This document shows, one piece after another, positions 25,194 through 33,910 of a stretch of 64,000 nt of DNA (its first letter is position 1; each line of letters begins with the position of its first letter). The stretch comes from Cereibacter sphaeroides (GTDB taxonomy: Bacteria > Pseudomonadota > Alphaproteobacteria > Rhodobacterales > Rhodobacteraceae). Location of the stretch: the NCBI GenBank assembly GCA_003243455.1, contig QFQS01000007.1, positions 51,058-115,057 of the forward strand, read 5' to 3'. The notes under the pieces are model-generated. The model saw nothing but the letters and a program-made list of their open reading frames with translations, was not told the DNA's origin and ran no database searches. A program made the position numbers and the translations under genes.

Positions 25194-25202
25194 GGCCGGG
25201 AC

Positions 25203-26069
25203 TCAGGCGCGGACCAGTTTTTCGTATTCGGTCGCGACGCGTTTGGTCAGATCGCCCACCTCGAAGTTGTAGGTGCCGATCTGGCCCACGGGCGTGACTT
25301 CGGCCGCCGTGCCGGTCAGCCAGCATTGCTGGAAGCCTTCCAGTTCTTCCGGCATGATGTGGCGTTCGTGGACCTTGACCTGCATGTCCTTGAGCATGCC
25401 GATCACCGACTGACGGGTGATGCCGTTCAGGAAGGCGTCGGCCAGCGGCGTATGAACCTCTCCGTCCTTGACGAAGAAGATGTTCGCGCCGGTCGCCTCG
25501 GCCACATAGCCGCGATAGTCGAACATCATCGCGTCCGAGCAGCCCTTCGCCTCTGCCGCGTGCTTCGACATGGTGCAGATCATGTAGAGGCCCGAGGCCT
25601 TGGCGGCTGACGGAATGGTTTCGGGCGAGGGCCGCTTCCATTTCGAGATGTCGAGCTTGGCGCCCTTGAACTTGGCGTCGCCGTAGTAGTTGCCCCAGGT
25701 CCAGGCCGCGACGGCAAGACGGATCGGGTTGCGTTTCGCCGCTACACCCATGTCCTCACCCACGCCGCGCCAGGCGATCGCGCGGATATAGGCGTCGGTC
25801 ATGTTGTTGGCCTTGAGAACGGCAGCCTTGGCCTCATCAATCTCATCGGCGGTCCAGGGCAGCGGCATGTCGAGCAACTCGCCCGATTTGCGCAGCCGCT
25901 CGGAATGCTCGTGGCCCTTGTAGATCGTGCCGTTGTAGCAGCGCTCGCCCTCGAACACCGATGAGGCATAGTGCAGCGCGTGCGTCAGGATGTGGACGTT
26001 CGCATCCCGCCATTCCACGAGTTTGCCGTCCATCCAGATCTTGCCGTCGCGGTCGTCGTAGCCAGCCAT
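25203..26069 (-). CDS. ilvE: Branched-chain amino-acid aminotransferase
   Basis: A 288-residue class IV PLP-dependent transaminase for leucine, isoleucine and valine synthesis. The N-terminal region IWMDGKLVEWRDANVHILTHALHYASSVFEGERCY is family-typical (shown in parts: HILTHALHYASSVFEG). The PLP lysine is K157 in PSAAKASG, and SDAMMFDYRGYVAEATGANIFFV follows. Two adjacent ATGs exist; the second (26069) is five bases after AGGAGG and is preferred over 26072. It is divergent from petP, sharing a 150-bp intergenic region with an operator-like array. Confidence 0.93.
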   Translation of the reverse strand: MAGYDDRDGKIWMDGKLVEWRDANVHILTHALHYASSVFEGERCYNGTIYKGHEHSERLRKSGELLDMPLPWTADEIDEAKAAVLKANNMTDAYIRAIAWRGVGEDMGVAAKRNPIRLAVAAWTWGNYYGDAKFKGAKLDISKWKRPSPETIPSAAKASGLYMICTMSKHAAEAKGCSDAMMFDYRGYVAEATGANIFFVKDGEVHTPLADAFLNGITRQSVIGMLKDMQVKVHERHIMPEELEGFQQCWLTGTAAEVTPVGQIGTYNFEVGDLTKRVATEYEKLVRA

Positions 26070-26093
26070 CATATCCTCCTGCAGGCGGTGGCA

Positions 26094-26145
26094 TTTTTGC
26101 GAAAATTGCGCAATCTAGGTCCATATCGGACATAATCTTGCGCAA
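26094..26145. promoter_or_regulatory. Palindromic operator-like array between ilvE and petP
   Basis: Two perfect TTGCGCAA palindromes (26106-26113 and 26138-26145) lie 32 bp apart, about three helical turns. Between them is another inverted repeat, GTCC-N5-GGAC (26119-26131). A TTGCG half-site sits just left, near 26096. A dimeric regulator, possibly the MarR-type PetP encoded next door, could bind here and control both divergent genes. Confidence 0.55.
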
Positions 26146-26223
26146 AATCACCGGCTGGCTATCAGTTGAGTCTTGGAAAGTCAACAAGGCTGACATAAAA
26201 TCGGGGTCAAAGGGAGGCTTCGG

Positions 26224-26733
26224 ATGGCTGAGGGCGGTCGCGCGCCGGGCGGGGGTGAAAGCCTTCTGTTCCTGACGGACGAGCAGGTTCGGAAGGGGAT
26301 CGAGGCGATGTTCTTTGCCTATCGGGGTTTTACCGCCGACCCGGACCGTATCCTTGAAGGGCTGGATTATGGCCGGGCGCATCATCGGGCGGTCCATTTC
26401 ATCCATCGCAGTCCGGGCACCACGGTGAACAACCTGCTGTCGATCCTGGGGGTGACGAAGCAGTCGCTGAACCGGGTGCTGCGGACGCTGATCGAGGACG
26501 GTCTCGTGGAGAGTCGCGTCGGCCGGGCCGACAAGCGCGAGCGGCATCTGTACCTGACGGAAAAAGGCGCGGCGCTGGAGCGCGGCCTGTCGGATGCGCA
26601 GCGGGCGCGGATGCGGGCGGCTTATCGCGCGGCGGGGCCGGTGGCGGTCCAGGGGTTCCGCCAGGTGCTGGAAGCGATGATGGACCCCGAGTTGCGGCGC
26701 CAGTATGAGACCCTGAAGGAGGGCGGCGCATGA
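26224..26733 (+). CDS. petP: MarR-family regulator PetP
   Basis: A 169-residue winged-helix regulator. The DNA-binding region runs TTVNNLLSILGVTKQSLNRV with the wing SRVGRADKRERHLYLTEKG. It begins with FLTDEQVRKGIEAMFFAYRGF, which I recognise from rhodobacterial PetP. The stop overlaps the petR start by 4 bp (ATGA). In Rhodobacter capsulatus the petPR pair is linked to the petABC genes; here petABC lies about 15 kb away. GGGAGG precedes the ATG. It may autoregulate through the palindromes upstream. Confidence 0.85.
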   Translation: MAEGGRAPGGGESLLFLTDEQVRKGIEAMFFAYRGFTADPDRILEGLDYGRAHHRAVHFIHRSPGTTVNNLLSILGVTKQSLNRVLRTLIEDGLVESRVGRADKRERHLYLTEKGAALERGLSDAQRARMRAAYRAAGPVAVQGFRQVLEAMMDPELRRQYETLKEGGA

Positions 26734-27434
26734 GCCTTGATCTGCAACCGCATCTTCTTGTGATCGACGACGACGAGCGTATCCGCGGGCTTTTGCAGAA
26801 ATTCCTGATGCGCAGCGGTTATCTCGTGTCCGTCGCGCGGGATGCGGCGCAGGCGCGGCGGTTGCTGGCGGGCCTCGACTTCGACCTGATCGTGCTGGAC
26901 GTGATGATGCCGGGCGAGGACGGCATTTCGCTGACCCGCGATCTGCGGGCCAAGGCCACGACGCCGATCCTGTTGCTGACGGCGAAGGGCGAGACGGGAA
27001 ACAGGATCGAGGGGCTTGAGGCCGGGGCGGACGATTATCTGGTCAAGCCGTTCGAGCCGAAGGAATTGCTGCTGCGCATCAACGCCATCCTGCGCCGCGT
27101 GCCACAGGTCAAGGCGACCGACGCGGGGCCGAAGTTCCTGCATCTGGGGTCGGTGCGCTATGACGTGGACCGCGGCGAGTTGTGGCATGGCGCCGACATC
27201 GTGCGGCTGACGGCGACCGAGGCCGCGCTGATGCGGATATTCGCGGCTGCCGCCGGTGCGCCGGTCAGTCGCGAGCGGCTGGTGGGCGATCTGGGCCGCG
27301 ACGATGGCGGCGCGCAGGAGCGGGCGGTGGACGTGCAGATCACCCGGCTGCGGCGCAAGATCGAGGCCGATCCGAAGCAGCCGCGCTATCTGCAGACGGT
27401 GCGTGGCGAGGGGTATATGCTGGCGCCGGACTGA
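26730..27434 (+). CDS. petR: OmpR-family response regulator PetR
   Basis: A 234-residue two-component regulator with an N-terminal receiver (acidic pocket D13-D15, phospho-acceptor D57 in IVLDVMMPG, switch K106 in LVKPFEP) and a C-terminal OmpR winged helix (about 135-232). No sensor kinase is adjacent; the partner is instead the MarR-type PetP, as in Rhodobacter, where petR is needed for growth requiring the bc1 complex. Only the pairing and sequence resemblance support the petR name. A strong hairpin follows the gene. Confidence 0.87.
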   Translation: MSLDLQPHLLVIDDDERIRGLLQKFLMRSGYLVSVARDAAQARRLLAGLDFDLIVLDVMMPGEDGISLTRDLRAKATTPILLLTAKGETGNRIEGLEAGADDYLVKPFEPKELLLRINAILRRVPQVKATDAGPKFLHLGSVRYDVDRGELWHGADIVRLTATEAALMRIFAAAAGAPVSRERLVGDLGRDDGGAQERAVDVQITRLRRKIEADPKQPRYLQTVRGEGYMLAPD

Positions 27435-27450
27435 TTTTCCTTGAAAGCGC

Positions 27451-27480
27451 TGGGGAGGGGGCTGTCGGCCCCCTCCCCAG
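27451..27480 (+). terminator. Hairpin after petR
   Basis: A GC-only stem of 11 bp (27452-27462 with 27468-27478) and a TGTCG loop lies 17 bp after the petR stop. No T-run follows. It most likely blocks 3' exonucleases or assists termination, and sits just before the second copy of the dispersed repeat. Confidence 0.6.
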
Positions 27481-27485
27481 TCCGG

Positions 27486-27580
27486 CCCGGCCACGGGCCG
27501 GGCGTTCTTCGCAGAAATCGTCCACTGGACGATTTCTGATTGCTCATCACCCCCACCCCCGAGGATATTTGGAAACAGGA
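27486..27580 (+). repeat. Dispersed intergenic repeat, copy 2, with internal palindrome
   Basis: This copy starts CCCGGCCACGGGCCGGGCG and GTTCTTCGC as in copy 1 (23297-23370), and ends CACCCCCGAGGATATTTGGA then AACAGG. Between the shared blocks it carries a perfect palindrome with 12-base arms, 27513-27524 and 27526-27537 (AGAAATCGTCCA and its complement), absent from copy 1. Confidence 0.65.
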
Positions 27581-27621
27581 GATGGAAGGGCGCAGGCTCT
27601 TTCGCAGAGGGAGGTCGCTTC

Positions 27622-28548
27622 GTGACGACGGCATATTTTTCGGATGAGGCCTTCGGGCGCCATGTGACACCGCCCGGCCATTCAGAGCAGGTGGCGCGGT
27701 TCGCGGCGATCAAGCGCGGTCTGGCGGGGCTGGATCTGGATCGCAGAGAGGCCCCGGTTGGTGAGGATGCGGACATCCTGCGCTGCCATCCGGCGTCTTT
27801 CCTTGCGCGTATACGCAAGGCTGCGCCGGACGAGGGGGTGGTGCAGCTTGACCCCGACACCTTCATGTCGCCCGGAACGATGGAGGCGGCGCTCCGCGCT
27901 GTTGGCGGCGTCTGCGCGGCGGTCGATCTGGTGATCGAGGGCGGCGCGTCCAATGCCTATGTCGGTTGTCGCCCGCCGGGGCATCATGCCGAGCCCGAAA
28001 TCACCATGGGTTTCTGCATCTTCGGCAACGTCGCCATCGGCGCGATGCGGGCGCTGGAGCATCACGGGCTTTCGCGCGTGGCCATCGTCGATTTCGACGT
28101 CCACCACGGCAACGGCACGCAGGCGCTGTTGTGGGATGAGCCGCGCGTGCTGACCATCACCAGCCAGCAGATGCCACTTTGGCCGGGCACGGGCGATCCG
28201 TCAGAGAAAGGCGCGCATGGGCAGGTGGTGAACGTGCCGCTGCCGCCCGGATCGGGCGGACCTGAGATGCGCGCCGCCTATGAGGCGAAGGTGTTCCCGC
28301 GCATCGAGGCATTCAGGCCCGAACTGATCCTGATCTCTGCCGGGTTCGATGCCCATGCCGACGATCCGCTGGCGGAGCTGAATTGGCGCGAGGCGGATTA
28401 TGCCTGGCTGACCGGGCGGATTTGCGACCTTGCCGATGCTCATGCCGGCGGGCGGGTGGTATCGGTCCAGGAGGGCGGCTATGATCTTGGCGCGCTTGAG
28501 CGGTCGGTGGCCGCGCATGTGGGCGTTTTGCAGGAGCGGGGCCGATGA
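27622..28548 (+). CDS. Histone deacetylase family protein (amidohydrolase)
   Basis: A 308-residue zinc hydrolase of the HDAC/acetoin-utilisation/acetylpolyamine amidohydrolase superfamily. The charge-relay histidines are H121-H122 (RPPGHHAE). Zinc ligands are D159 and H161 (VDFDVHHGN) and D243 (SAGFDAHADDPL). The active site looks complete. Bacterial members act on small acetylated amines or on acetyl-lysine; the substrate here is not known. GTG at 27622 with AGAGGGAGG upstream is the start. It overlaps xseB by 4 bp and is the first gene of HDAC-xseB-ispA-dxs. Confidence 0.9.
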   Translation: MTTAYFSDEAFGRHVTPPGHSEQVARFAAIKRGLAGLDLDRREAPVGEDADILRCHPASFLARIRKAAPDEGVVQLDPDTFMSPGTMEAALRAVGGVCAAVDLVIEGGASNAYVGCRPPGHHAEPEITMGFCIFGNVAIGAMRALEHHGLSRVAIVDFDVHHGNGTQALLWDEPRVLTITSQQMPLWPGTGDPSEKGAHGQVVNVPLPPGSGGPEMRAAYEAKVFPRIEAFRPELILISAGFDAHADDPLAELNWREADYAWLTGRICDLADAHAGGRVVSVQEGGYDLGALERSVAAHVGVLQERGR

Positions 28549-28796
28549 GCGAAGCTAGCCAACCGGGGGCGATTGCCGGGATGAGTTTCGAAGAGGCGAT
28601 GGCCGAGCTGGAAAAGGTCGTCGGCGCTCTGGAAAAGGGCGATGTGGCGCTGGAGCAGTCCATCGCGCTTTATGAACGCGGCGCGGCGTTGAAGACCCAT
28701 TGCGCCGACAAGCTGCGCGATGCCGAGGCGAAGGTCGAACTGATCCGCGCCGCCGAAGGCCGCGCCACCGGCACGCAACCCGCGGAGGGGCTGTGA
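28545..28796 (+). CDS. xseB: Exodeoxyribonuclease VII small subunit
   Basis: An 83-residue protein that binds XseA to form exonuclease VII, which degrades single-stranded DNA. The signature MSFEEAMAELEKVVGALEKGDVALEQSIALYERG is present (shown in part: FEEAMAELEKVV and LEQSIALYERG). It overlaps the HDAC gene by 4 bp upstream and the ispA GTG start by 4 bp downstream. The xseA gene is not in the window. The xseB-ispA-dxs order is common in Proteobacteria. Confidence 0.95.
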   Translation: MSEASQPGAIAGMSFEEAMAELEKVVGALEKGDVALEQSIALYERGAALKTHCADKLRDAEAKVELIRAAEGRATGTQPAEGL

Positions 28797-29662
28797 GTTT
28801 CACTGATGCTTTGGCCCGGGCGGCCGAGGCGGTCGAGACTCGGCTGAAGGCGGCGATGGCAGGTCTCGATGACCAGCCGGTGATCCATGCGATGCGCTAT
28901 GCCACGCGGGGCGGCAAGCGCCTGCGCGGCTTCCTGGTGCTGGAGGGGGCTGCGATGCTGGGGCTTCCCGCTGAGCGTGTTGTCAGCGCGGCCGCGGCCG
29001 TCGAGGCGCTGCACGCTTACTCGCTCGTCCACGATGACCTTCCTTCGATGGATGACGACGATCTGCGCCGTGGCCAGCCAACGGTGCATGTGAAATGGGA
29101 TGAGGCGACGGCGGTGCTGGCAGGCGATGCTTTGCAGACGCTGGCCTTTGAATTGCTTTGCGATCCGGCGCTGGGCTCTGCCGAGGTGCGGCTGGATCTG
29201 GTGCAGGGGCTGGCGCGTGCCTCCGGGGCCGAGGGGATGGTGCTGGGTCAGGCGCTGGACATCGCGGCGGAAACCGCCGGGCGGCCGCTGACGCTGGATG
29301 AGATCGTGCGGCTTCAGGCTGGCAAGACCGGCGCGCTGATCCGCTGGTCGGGAGAGGCCGGGGCGGTGATCGCCGGTCAGGACCGCTCGCCGCTGTCCCG
29401 CTATGCCACGGCGCTTGGAGCAGCCTTTCAGATCGCCGATGACATTCTGGACGTCGAGGGCGATGCCGGGAAGGCGGGAAAGCGCCTGCGCAAGGACGAA
29501 GGCGCGGGCAAGGCCACTTTCGTGTCGCTGCTGGGGCTTGACGGGGCCAAGGCGCGGGCAAAGGCTCTGGTGGAAGAGGCCGAGGCGGCGCTGGATCCTT
29601 ACGGCGCGCGGGCGGCGAACTTGAAGGAGGCCGCGCGGTTCGTTATTGCGCGCGACAACTGA
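28793..29662 (+). CDS. ispA: Polyprenyl (farnesyl/geranyl) diphosphate synthase
   Basis: A 289-residue all-helical prenyltransferase that condenses IPP with DMAPP and GPP to farnesyl diphosphate. The first aspartate-rich motif is DDLPSMD (81-87), the second is DDILD; RGGKRLR (39-45) binds the diphosphate. The chain-length region before the first motif (HAYSLVH) fits a farnesyl-type bacterial enzyme. The start is GTG at 28793, overlapping the xseB stop as GTGA. The product feeds quinone, undecaprenyl and carotenoid synthesis. It is followed by dxs 22 bp downstream. Confidence 0.92.
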   Translation: MSFTDALARAAEAVETRLKAAMAGLDDQPVIHAMRYATRGGKRLRGFLVLEGAAMLGLPAERVVSAAAAVEALHAYSLVHDDLPSMDDDDLRRGQPTVHVKWDEATAVLAGDALQTLAFELLCDPALGSAEVRLDLVQGLARASGAEGMVLGQALDIAAETAGRPLTLDEIVRLQAGKTGALIRWSGEAGAVIAGQDRSPLSRYATALGAAFQIADDILDVEGDAGKAGKRLRKDEGAGKATFVSLLGLDGAKARAKALVEEAEAALDPYGARAANLKEAARFVIARDN

Positions 29663-29684
29663 GACCACGCTTAAGAAGGCAGGG

Positions 29685-31598
29685 ATGACCGACCGACCGA
29701 AGACACCGACGCTTGACCGCGTGACGCTGCCCTCTGACCTTGCGGGGTTGAGTGACCGCGAGCTGCGGACGCTGGCGGACGAACTGCGGGCCGAGACGAT
29801 CTCTGCCGTCTCGGTCACGGGCGGGCATCTGGGTGCTGGCCTTGGCGTGGTCGAACTGACAGTGGCGCTGCATGCCGTCTTTCAGGCGCCGCGCGACAAG
29901 ATCATCTGGGACGTCGGCCACCAGTGCTATCCGCACAAGATCATCACTGGCCGCCGCGACCGTATCCGCACCTTGCGGATGGAGGGGGGGCTGTCGGGCT
30001 TCACCAAAAGGTCGGAAAGTGCCTATGACCCATTCGGGGCGGCGCATTCCTCGACCTCGATCTCAGCCGCGCTGGGTTTTGCGGTGGCGCGCGATCTGGG
30101 GATGAGCACGGGCGACGCTATCGCCGTGATCGGCGATGGCGCGATGAGCGCCGGCATGGCGTTCGAGGCGATGAACAACGCGGGCCACATGGGCAAGCGG
30201 CTGATCGTGATCCTGAACGACAACGAGATGAGTATCGCCCCGCCGGTCGGCGCGCTGTCGTCCTACCTGACCCGGCTTTATGCCGAGGGTCCGTTCCAGG
30301 AGCTGAAGGCGGCGGCCAAGGGCGCGGTCAGCCTGCTGCCCCCGCCCTTTCAGGAAGGCGCGCGGCGGGCCAAGGAAATGCTCAAGGGCATGGCCATGGG
30401 CGGCACGTTGTTCGAAGAGCTGGGGTTCAGCTATATCGGCCCCATCGACGGGCACGACATGGACCAGCTTCTGCCGGTTTTGCGCACGGTCAAATCGCGC
30501 GCCACTGGGCCGGTTCTGATCCATGTGCTGACCAAGAAGGGCAAGGGCTATGCCCCGGCCGAGGCGGCGGCGGACAAGGGTCATGCGACGGCCAAGTTCG
30601 ACGTGCTGACCGGGGCGCAGGCCAAGGCCACGCCCAACGCGCCAAGCTATACCAAGGTGTTCGCCCAAAGCCTCGCGAAGGAGGCCGAGACGGATGAGCG
30701 GATCGTGGCGGTGACGGCGGCCATGCCCGATGGCACCGGCCTGAACCTGTTTGCCGAACGGTTCCCGAAACGCTGTTTCGACGTCGGCATTGCTGAACAG
30801 CACGCGGTCACCTTCTGCGCCGGAATGGCGGCGGCAGGGCTGAAGCCGTTCTGTGCGATCTATTCGACCTTCCTGCAGCGCGGCTATGATCAGGTCGTGC
30901 ATGACGTGGCGATCCAGCGCCTGCCCGTGCGTTTCGCCATCGACCGCGCCGGGCTGGTCGGTGCGGACGGCGCGACCCATGCCGGAGCTTACGACATCGC
31001 CTTCATGGCGAACCTGCCGGGCATGGTGGTGATGGCCGCCGCCGATGAGGCGGAGCTGGTCCATATGGTCGCAACGGCGGCGGCGCATGACGACGGCCCC
31101 ATCGCCTTCCGCTTCCCGCGTGGCGAAGGGGTGGGCGTGGAAATGCCGGCAAAGGGCATACCGCTGGAGATCGGCAAGGGCCGGGTGATCCGCGAAGGTG
31201 CCCGGGTGGCGCTGCTATCGTTTGGCACGCGGCTGCACGAAACCCTGCTGGCCGCCGAGGCGTTGGCCGCGCGGGGCATCTCGCCCACCGTCGCCGATGC
31301 CCGTTTCGCCAAGCCGCTGGACCGCGATATGATCCTGCGGCTGGCGCGAGAGCATGAGGCGCTGATCACCATCGAAGAGGGCGCGGTCGGCGGCTTTGGC
31401 AGCCAAGTTGCGCAGCTTCTGGCGGATGAGGGCGTCTTTGACCACGGGCTCAAATACCGCTCGATGGTGCTGCCCGACACCTTCATCGACCAGGCAAGCC
31501 CCGAGGCGATGTACGCCGTCGCAGGCATGAACGCGCCGCAGATCGAGGCCAAGGTGCTGGAAACCCTGGGCGTTGCCGTGGTGGGCAAAAGGGCCTGA
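29685..31598 (+). CDS. dxs: 1-deoxy-D-xylulose-5-phosphate synthase
   Basis: A 637-residue TPP-dependent enzyme that joins pyruvate and glyceraldehyde 3-phosphate, the first step of the MEP isoprenoid pathway. The N-terminal part has WDVGHQCYPHK with its catalytic His and the TPP/Mg motif GDGAMSAGMAFEAMN. The transketolase pyrimidine region has DVGIAEQHAVTFCAGMA. AAGGCAGGG precedes the ATG at 29685; an upstream in-frame start at 29646 inside ispA is rejected. It ends the HDAC-xseB-ispA-dxs operon. Its cofactor links it to the thiBPQ thiamine importer nearby. Confidence 0.96.
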   Translation: MTDRPKTPTLDRVTLPSDLAGLSDRELRTLADELRAETISAVSVTGGHLGAGLGVVELTVALHAVFQAPRDKIIWDVGHQCYPHKIITGRRDRIRTLRMEGGLSGFTKRSESAYDPFGAAHSSTSISAALGFAVARDLGMSTGDAIAVIGDGAMSAGMAFEAMNNAGHMGKRLIVILNDNEMSIAPPVGALSSYLTRLYAEGPFQELKAAAKGAVSLLPPPFQEGARRAKEMLKGMAMGGTLFEELGFSYIGPIDGHDMDQLLPVLRTVKSRATGPVLIHVLTKKGKGYAPAEAAADKGHATAKFDVLTGAQAKATPNAPSYTKVFAQSLAKEAETDERIVAVTAAMPDGTGLNLFAERFPKRCFDVGIAEQHAVTFCAGMAAAGLKPFCAIYSTFLQRGYDQVVHDVAIQRLPVRFAIDRAGLVGADGATHAGAYDIAFMANLPGMVVMAAADEAELVHMVATAAAHDDGPIAFRFPRGEGVGVEMPAKGIPLEIGKGRVIREGARVALLSFGTRLHETLLAAEALAARGISPTVADARFAKPLDRDMILRLAREHEALITIEEGAVGGFGSQVAQLLADEGVFDHGLKYRSMVLPDTFIDQASPEAMYAVAGMNAPQIEAKVLETLGVAVVGKRA

Positions 31599-31738
31599 GA
31601 AAAGCCATTCCGTCAGGGCAGGGCAGCCATGCGTCCAGCACGCAGGTAAGTCCTTGCCATGCGGCGATTTAGCGCGATTATTCTGCGCTGCGGCGTCAGC
31701 GAATTTCACGCCTGCCGCGCCAGCCCGGAGCGCGCCCT

Positions 31739-32968
31739 TTGACCAGTCTCGACTGCAATCCCCAGACGCGGGAAACGCCACTTCACGACAACCCCATGAT
31801 CGTGCACCTGGCGCTGGCGCTTGGCGGTTTTGCCATCGGCACATCCGAATTCGCCGCGATGAGCCTTCTGCCCTATTTCTCGCGCGATCTGGGGATCAAC
31901 GAGGCGACGGCGAGCCATGTGATCAGCGCCTATGCGCTGGGCGTGGTGATCGGCGCCCCGGTCTTGGCGGTGCTGGGCGCGCGCATGTCGCGCCGGCTGC
32001 TGCTCATCGTGCTGATGCTGGCCTATGCCGTGACCAACCTGTTCTCGGCGCTGGCCGACAGCTATGGCCAAATGATGGCGGCGCGGTTCCTGTCCGGCCT
32101 GCCGCATGGCGCCTACTTCGGCGTGGGCGCGCTGGTAGCGGCCAGCGTCGTGCCGATCAGCCAGCGCAACAAGGCGGTCGCCCGGATGCTGATCGGGCTG
32201 ACCGTGGCGACCGTCATCGGCGTGCCTTTCGCGAATATCCTTGGCCAGACCTTGGGCTGGCGCTGGGGCTTTGGCATCGTGGCGGTGCTGGCCGTGATGA
32301 CCGCAGTTGCGGTGTTCCTGCGCGCGCCAAAGGATGCGCCGCGCCGCGACATCAACCCGCTGTCAGAACTGGCTGCCCTCGGCAACCGTCAGGTTCTGCT
32401 GACGCTGGCCACGGCGGCGATCGGCTTTGGCGGTTTCTTCGCCGTCTATACCTACGTCGCCTCGACCCTGATCGAAGTGACCGGCTCGGGCGAGGCTTCG
32501 GTGCCGCCGGTGCTGGCGCTGATGGGCATCGGGATGACACTGGGCACTCTGCTGGCCGGCTGGGGTGCCGACCGCAACGCCAATGCTGCGGCCTGGACGA
32601 TCCTGACCGGGTCGGTGATCCTGATGGCGCTTTATCCCTCGACCGTCAGCAGCGTCTGGATGATGACGCTGGTCCTATTCGGCATCGGCCTGACCGGCGG
32701 TTTCGCGACGATCCTGCAGACGCGGCTCATGGACGTCGCCGGCAATGCGCAGACCATGGCCGCTGCCATGAACCATTCCGCCTTCAACGCCGCCAATGCG
32801 CTGGGGCCGTTCCTGGCCTCAATCTTCGTCGCGGCGGGCTATGGCTTCCCCGTTTCCGGCTATGTCGGTGCGGCGCTGTGCGCAACGGGGATGATCGTCT
32901 ACGGCATCACGCTATGGGATGCCCGGCGCAGTCAGGCGGCCTTGAGCGCGGCCAGCCCCTCGCGGTAG
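31739..32968 (+). CDS. MFS transporter, AraJ/YdhP-type
   Basis: A protein of up to 409 residues with 12 predicted membrane segments. The start of TM1 reads LALGGFAIGTSEFAAMSLLP, the pattern of the sugar-efflux/AraJ/purine-ribonucleoside exporter group of the major facilitator superfamily, and ARFLSGLPHGAYFGVGALVA is typical of the same group. The substrate is unknown. TTG at 31739 has GGAG at suitable distance; ATG at 31796 would remove 19 residues. The 3' end overlaps the convergent epimerase gene by 37 bp. Confidence 0.85.
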   Translation: MTSLDCNPQTRETPLHDNPMIVHLALALGGFAIGTSEFAAMSLLPYFSRDLGINEATASHVISAYALGVVIGAPVLAVLGARMSRRLLLIVLMLAYAVTNLFSALADSYGQMMAARFLSGLPHGAYFGVGALVAASVVPISQRNKAVARMLIGLTVATVIGVPFANILGQTLGWRWGFGIVAVLAVMTAVAVFLRAPKDAPRRDINPLSELAALGNRQVLLTLATAAIGFGGFFAVYTYVASTLIEVTGSGEASVPPVLALMGIGMTLGTLLAGWGADRNANAAAWTILTGSVILMALYPSTVSSVWMMTLVLFGIGLTGGFATILQTRLMDVAGNAQTMAAAMNHSAFNAANALGPFLASIFVAAGYGFPVSGYVGAALCATGMIVYGITLWDARRSQAALSAASPSR

Positions 32969-33768
32969 GTCGGATACAGCAGGCGCACGCCAAGCTCCTG
33001 CTTGATCCTTTCGTTTCCCACGCATTTCGACTCGGCATAGAAGCTGCGTTGCAGCGGCGTGAGTTCGGCCGTCTCGTAGGGAATGGCGGGGGGCGGCGGC
33101 AGGCCCAGCAGTTCCGCCGCATAGCCCAGCACATCCTCGGGCGGGGCCGGGTCGTCGTCGCAGACGTTGTAGGCCCGCCCCGGCGCGGGATGGCGGATCG
33201 AGGCCTCCAGCACCTGCGCGATGTCATCGACGTGGATGCGGCTGAACATCTGACCCGGCTTGATGATCCGCCGCGCCGTGCCGTTGCGCACCTTTTCGAA
33301 CGGGCCGCGACCGGGGCCATAGATGCCCGCCAGCCGGAAGATGTGCAGCGGCAGGCCAAGCGCCTGCCATTCCGCCTCAGCCGCGACCCGCTGGCGCCCG
33401 CGCTCGGTGCCGGGGGTCAGCGGCGTCGTCTCATCGACCCAGGCTCCCGCATGGTCGCCATAGACGCCGGTCGTGGACAGATAGCCCACCCAGTCAAGGG
33501 AAGCCCCGGCAATCTGCCGCCCATGCGCCCGCAGGGCCGGGTCACCCTGGGCGTCCGGCGCAATCGAAGACAACAGGTGCGTCGCCCGGCTCAGCGCCCC
33601 GGACAGATCGCCCGGCCACAGGATAGGCTCCACGCCCTCCTGCTCCAGCTGCCCCAGCTTCGCCGGGTCGCGCGTGGTGCCGATCACCGTCCAGCCCTGC
33701 GGGATCAGCCTGCGGGCAAGCGCGCGGGCTGAATAGCCATGGCCAAGGGAAAGAAGCGTTCCGGTCAT
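32932..33768 (-). CDS. NAD-dependent epimerase/dehydratase family protein
   Basis: A 278-residue extended SDR-type protein. It begins TGTLLSLGHGYSARALARRL, a degenerate nucleotide-binding loop of the YeeZ-like group, and has STTGVYGDHAGAWVDE with the catalytic Tyr but without a clear paired Lys. HVDDIAQVLEASI and AYNVCDDDPAPPEDV are typical of the fold. The substrate is not known. The ATG at 33768 is divergent from the AMP nucleosidase gene; its 3' end overlaps the MFS gene. Confidence 0.8.
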   Translation of the reverse strand: MTGTLLSLGHGYSARALARRLIPQGWTVIGTTRDPAKLGQLEQEGVEPILWPGDLSGALSRATHLLSSIAPDAQGDPALRAHGRQIAGASLDWVGYLSTTGVYGDHAGAWVDETTPLTPGTERGRQRVAAEAEWQALGLPLHIFRLAGIYGPGRGPFEKVRNGTARRIIKPGQMFSRIHVDDIAQVLEASIRHPAPGRAYNVCDDDPAPPEDVLGYAAELLGLPPPPAIPYETAELTPLQRSFYAESKCVGNERIKQELGVRLLYPTYREGLAALKAA

Positions 33769-33910
33769 GGCGGCGACTATCCTAGCGCCCGCTGGCGGGC
33801 GCAAGGGCTGCCGGGTCATCGCCCTGACACAGAAGCCGTGCAGGGAGGAGCACCTTGCAGCGCAGGCCATGTTGCGTGATACGATGCCGGATGACCGAAA
33901 GATGCCCAAG

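Noticed and set aside
26730..27434. A missing histidine kinase next to petR
   Set aside because: The neighbouring frames are petP and an HDAC-family gene; no kinase domain is present. The petP-petR pairing explains the layout, so this is not a deletion.
31573..33732. 719-codon plus-strand frame
   Set aside because: It is out of frame with the MFS gene and antisense to the epimerase gene; it has no family signature.
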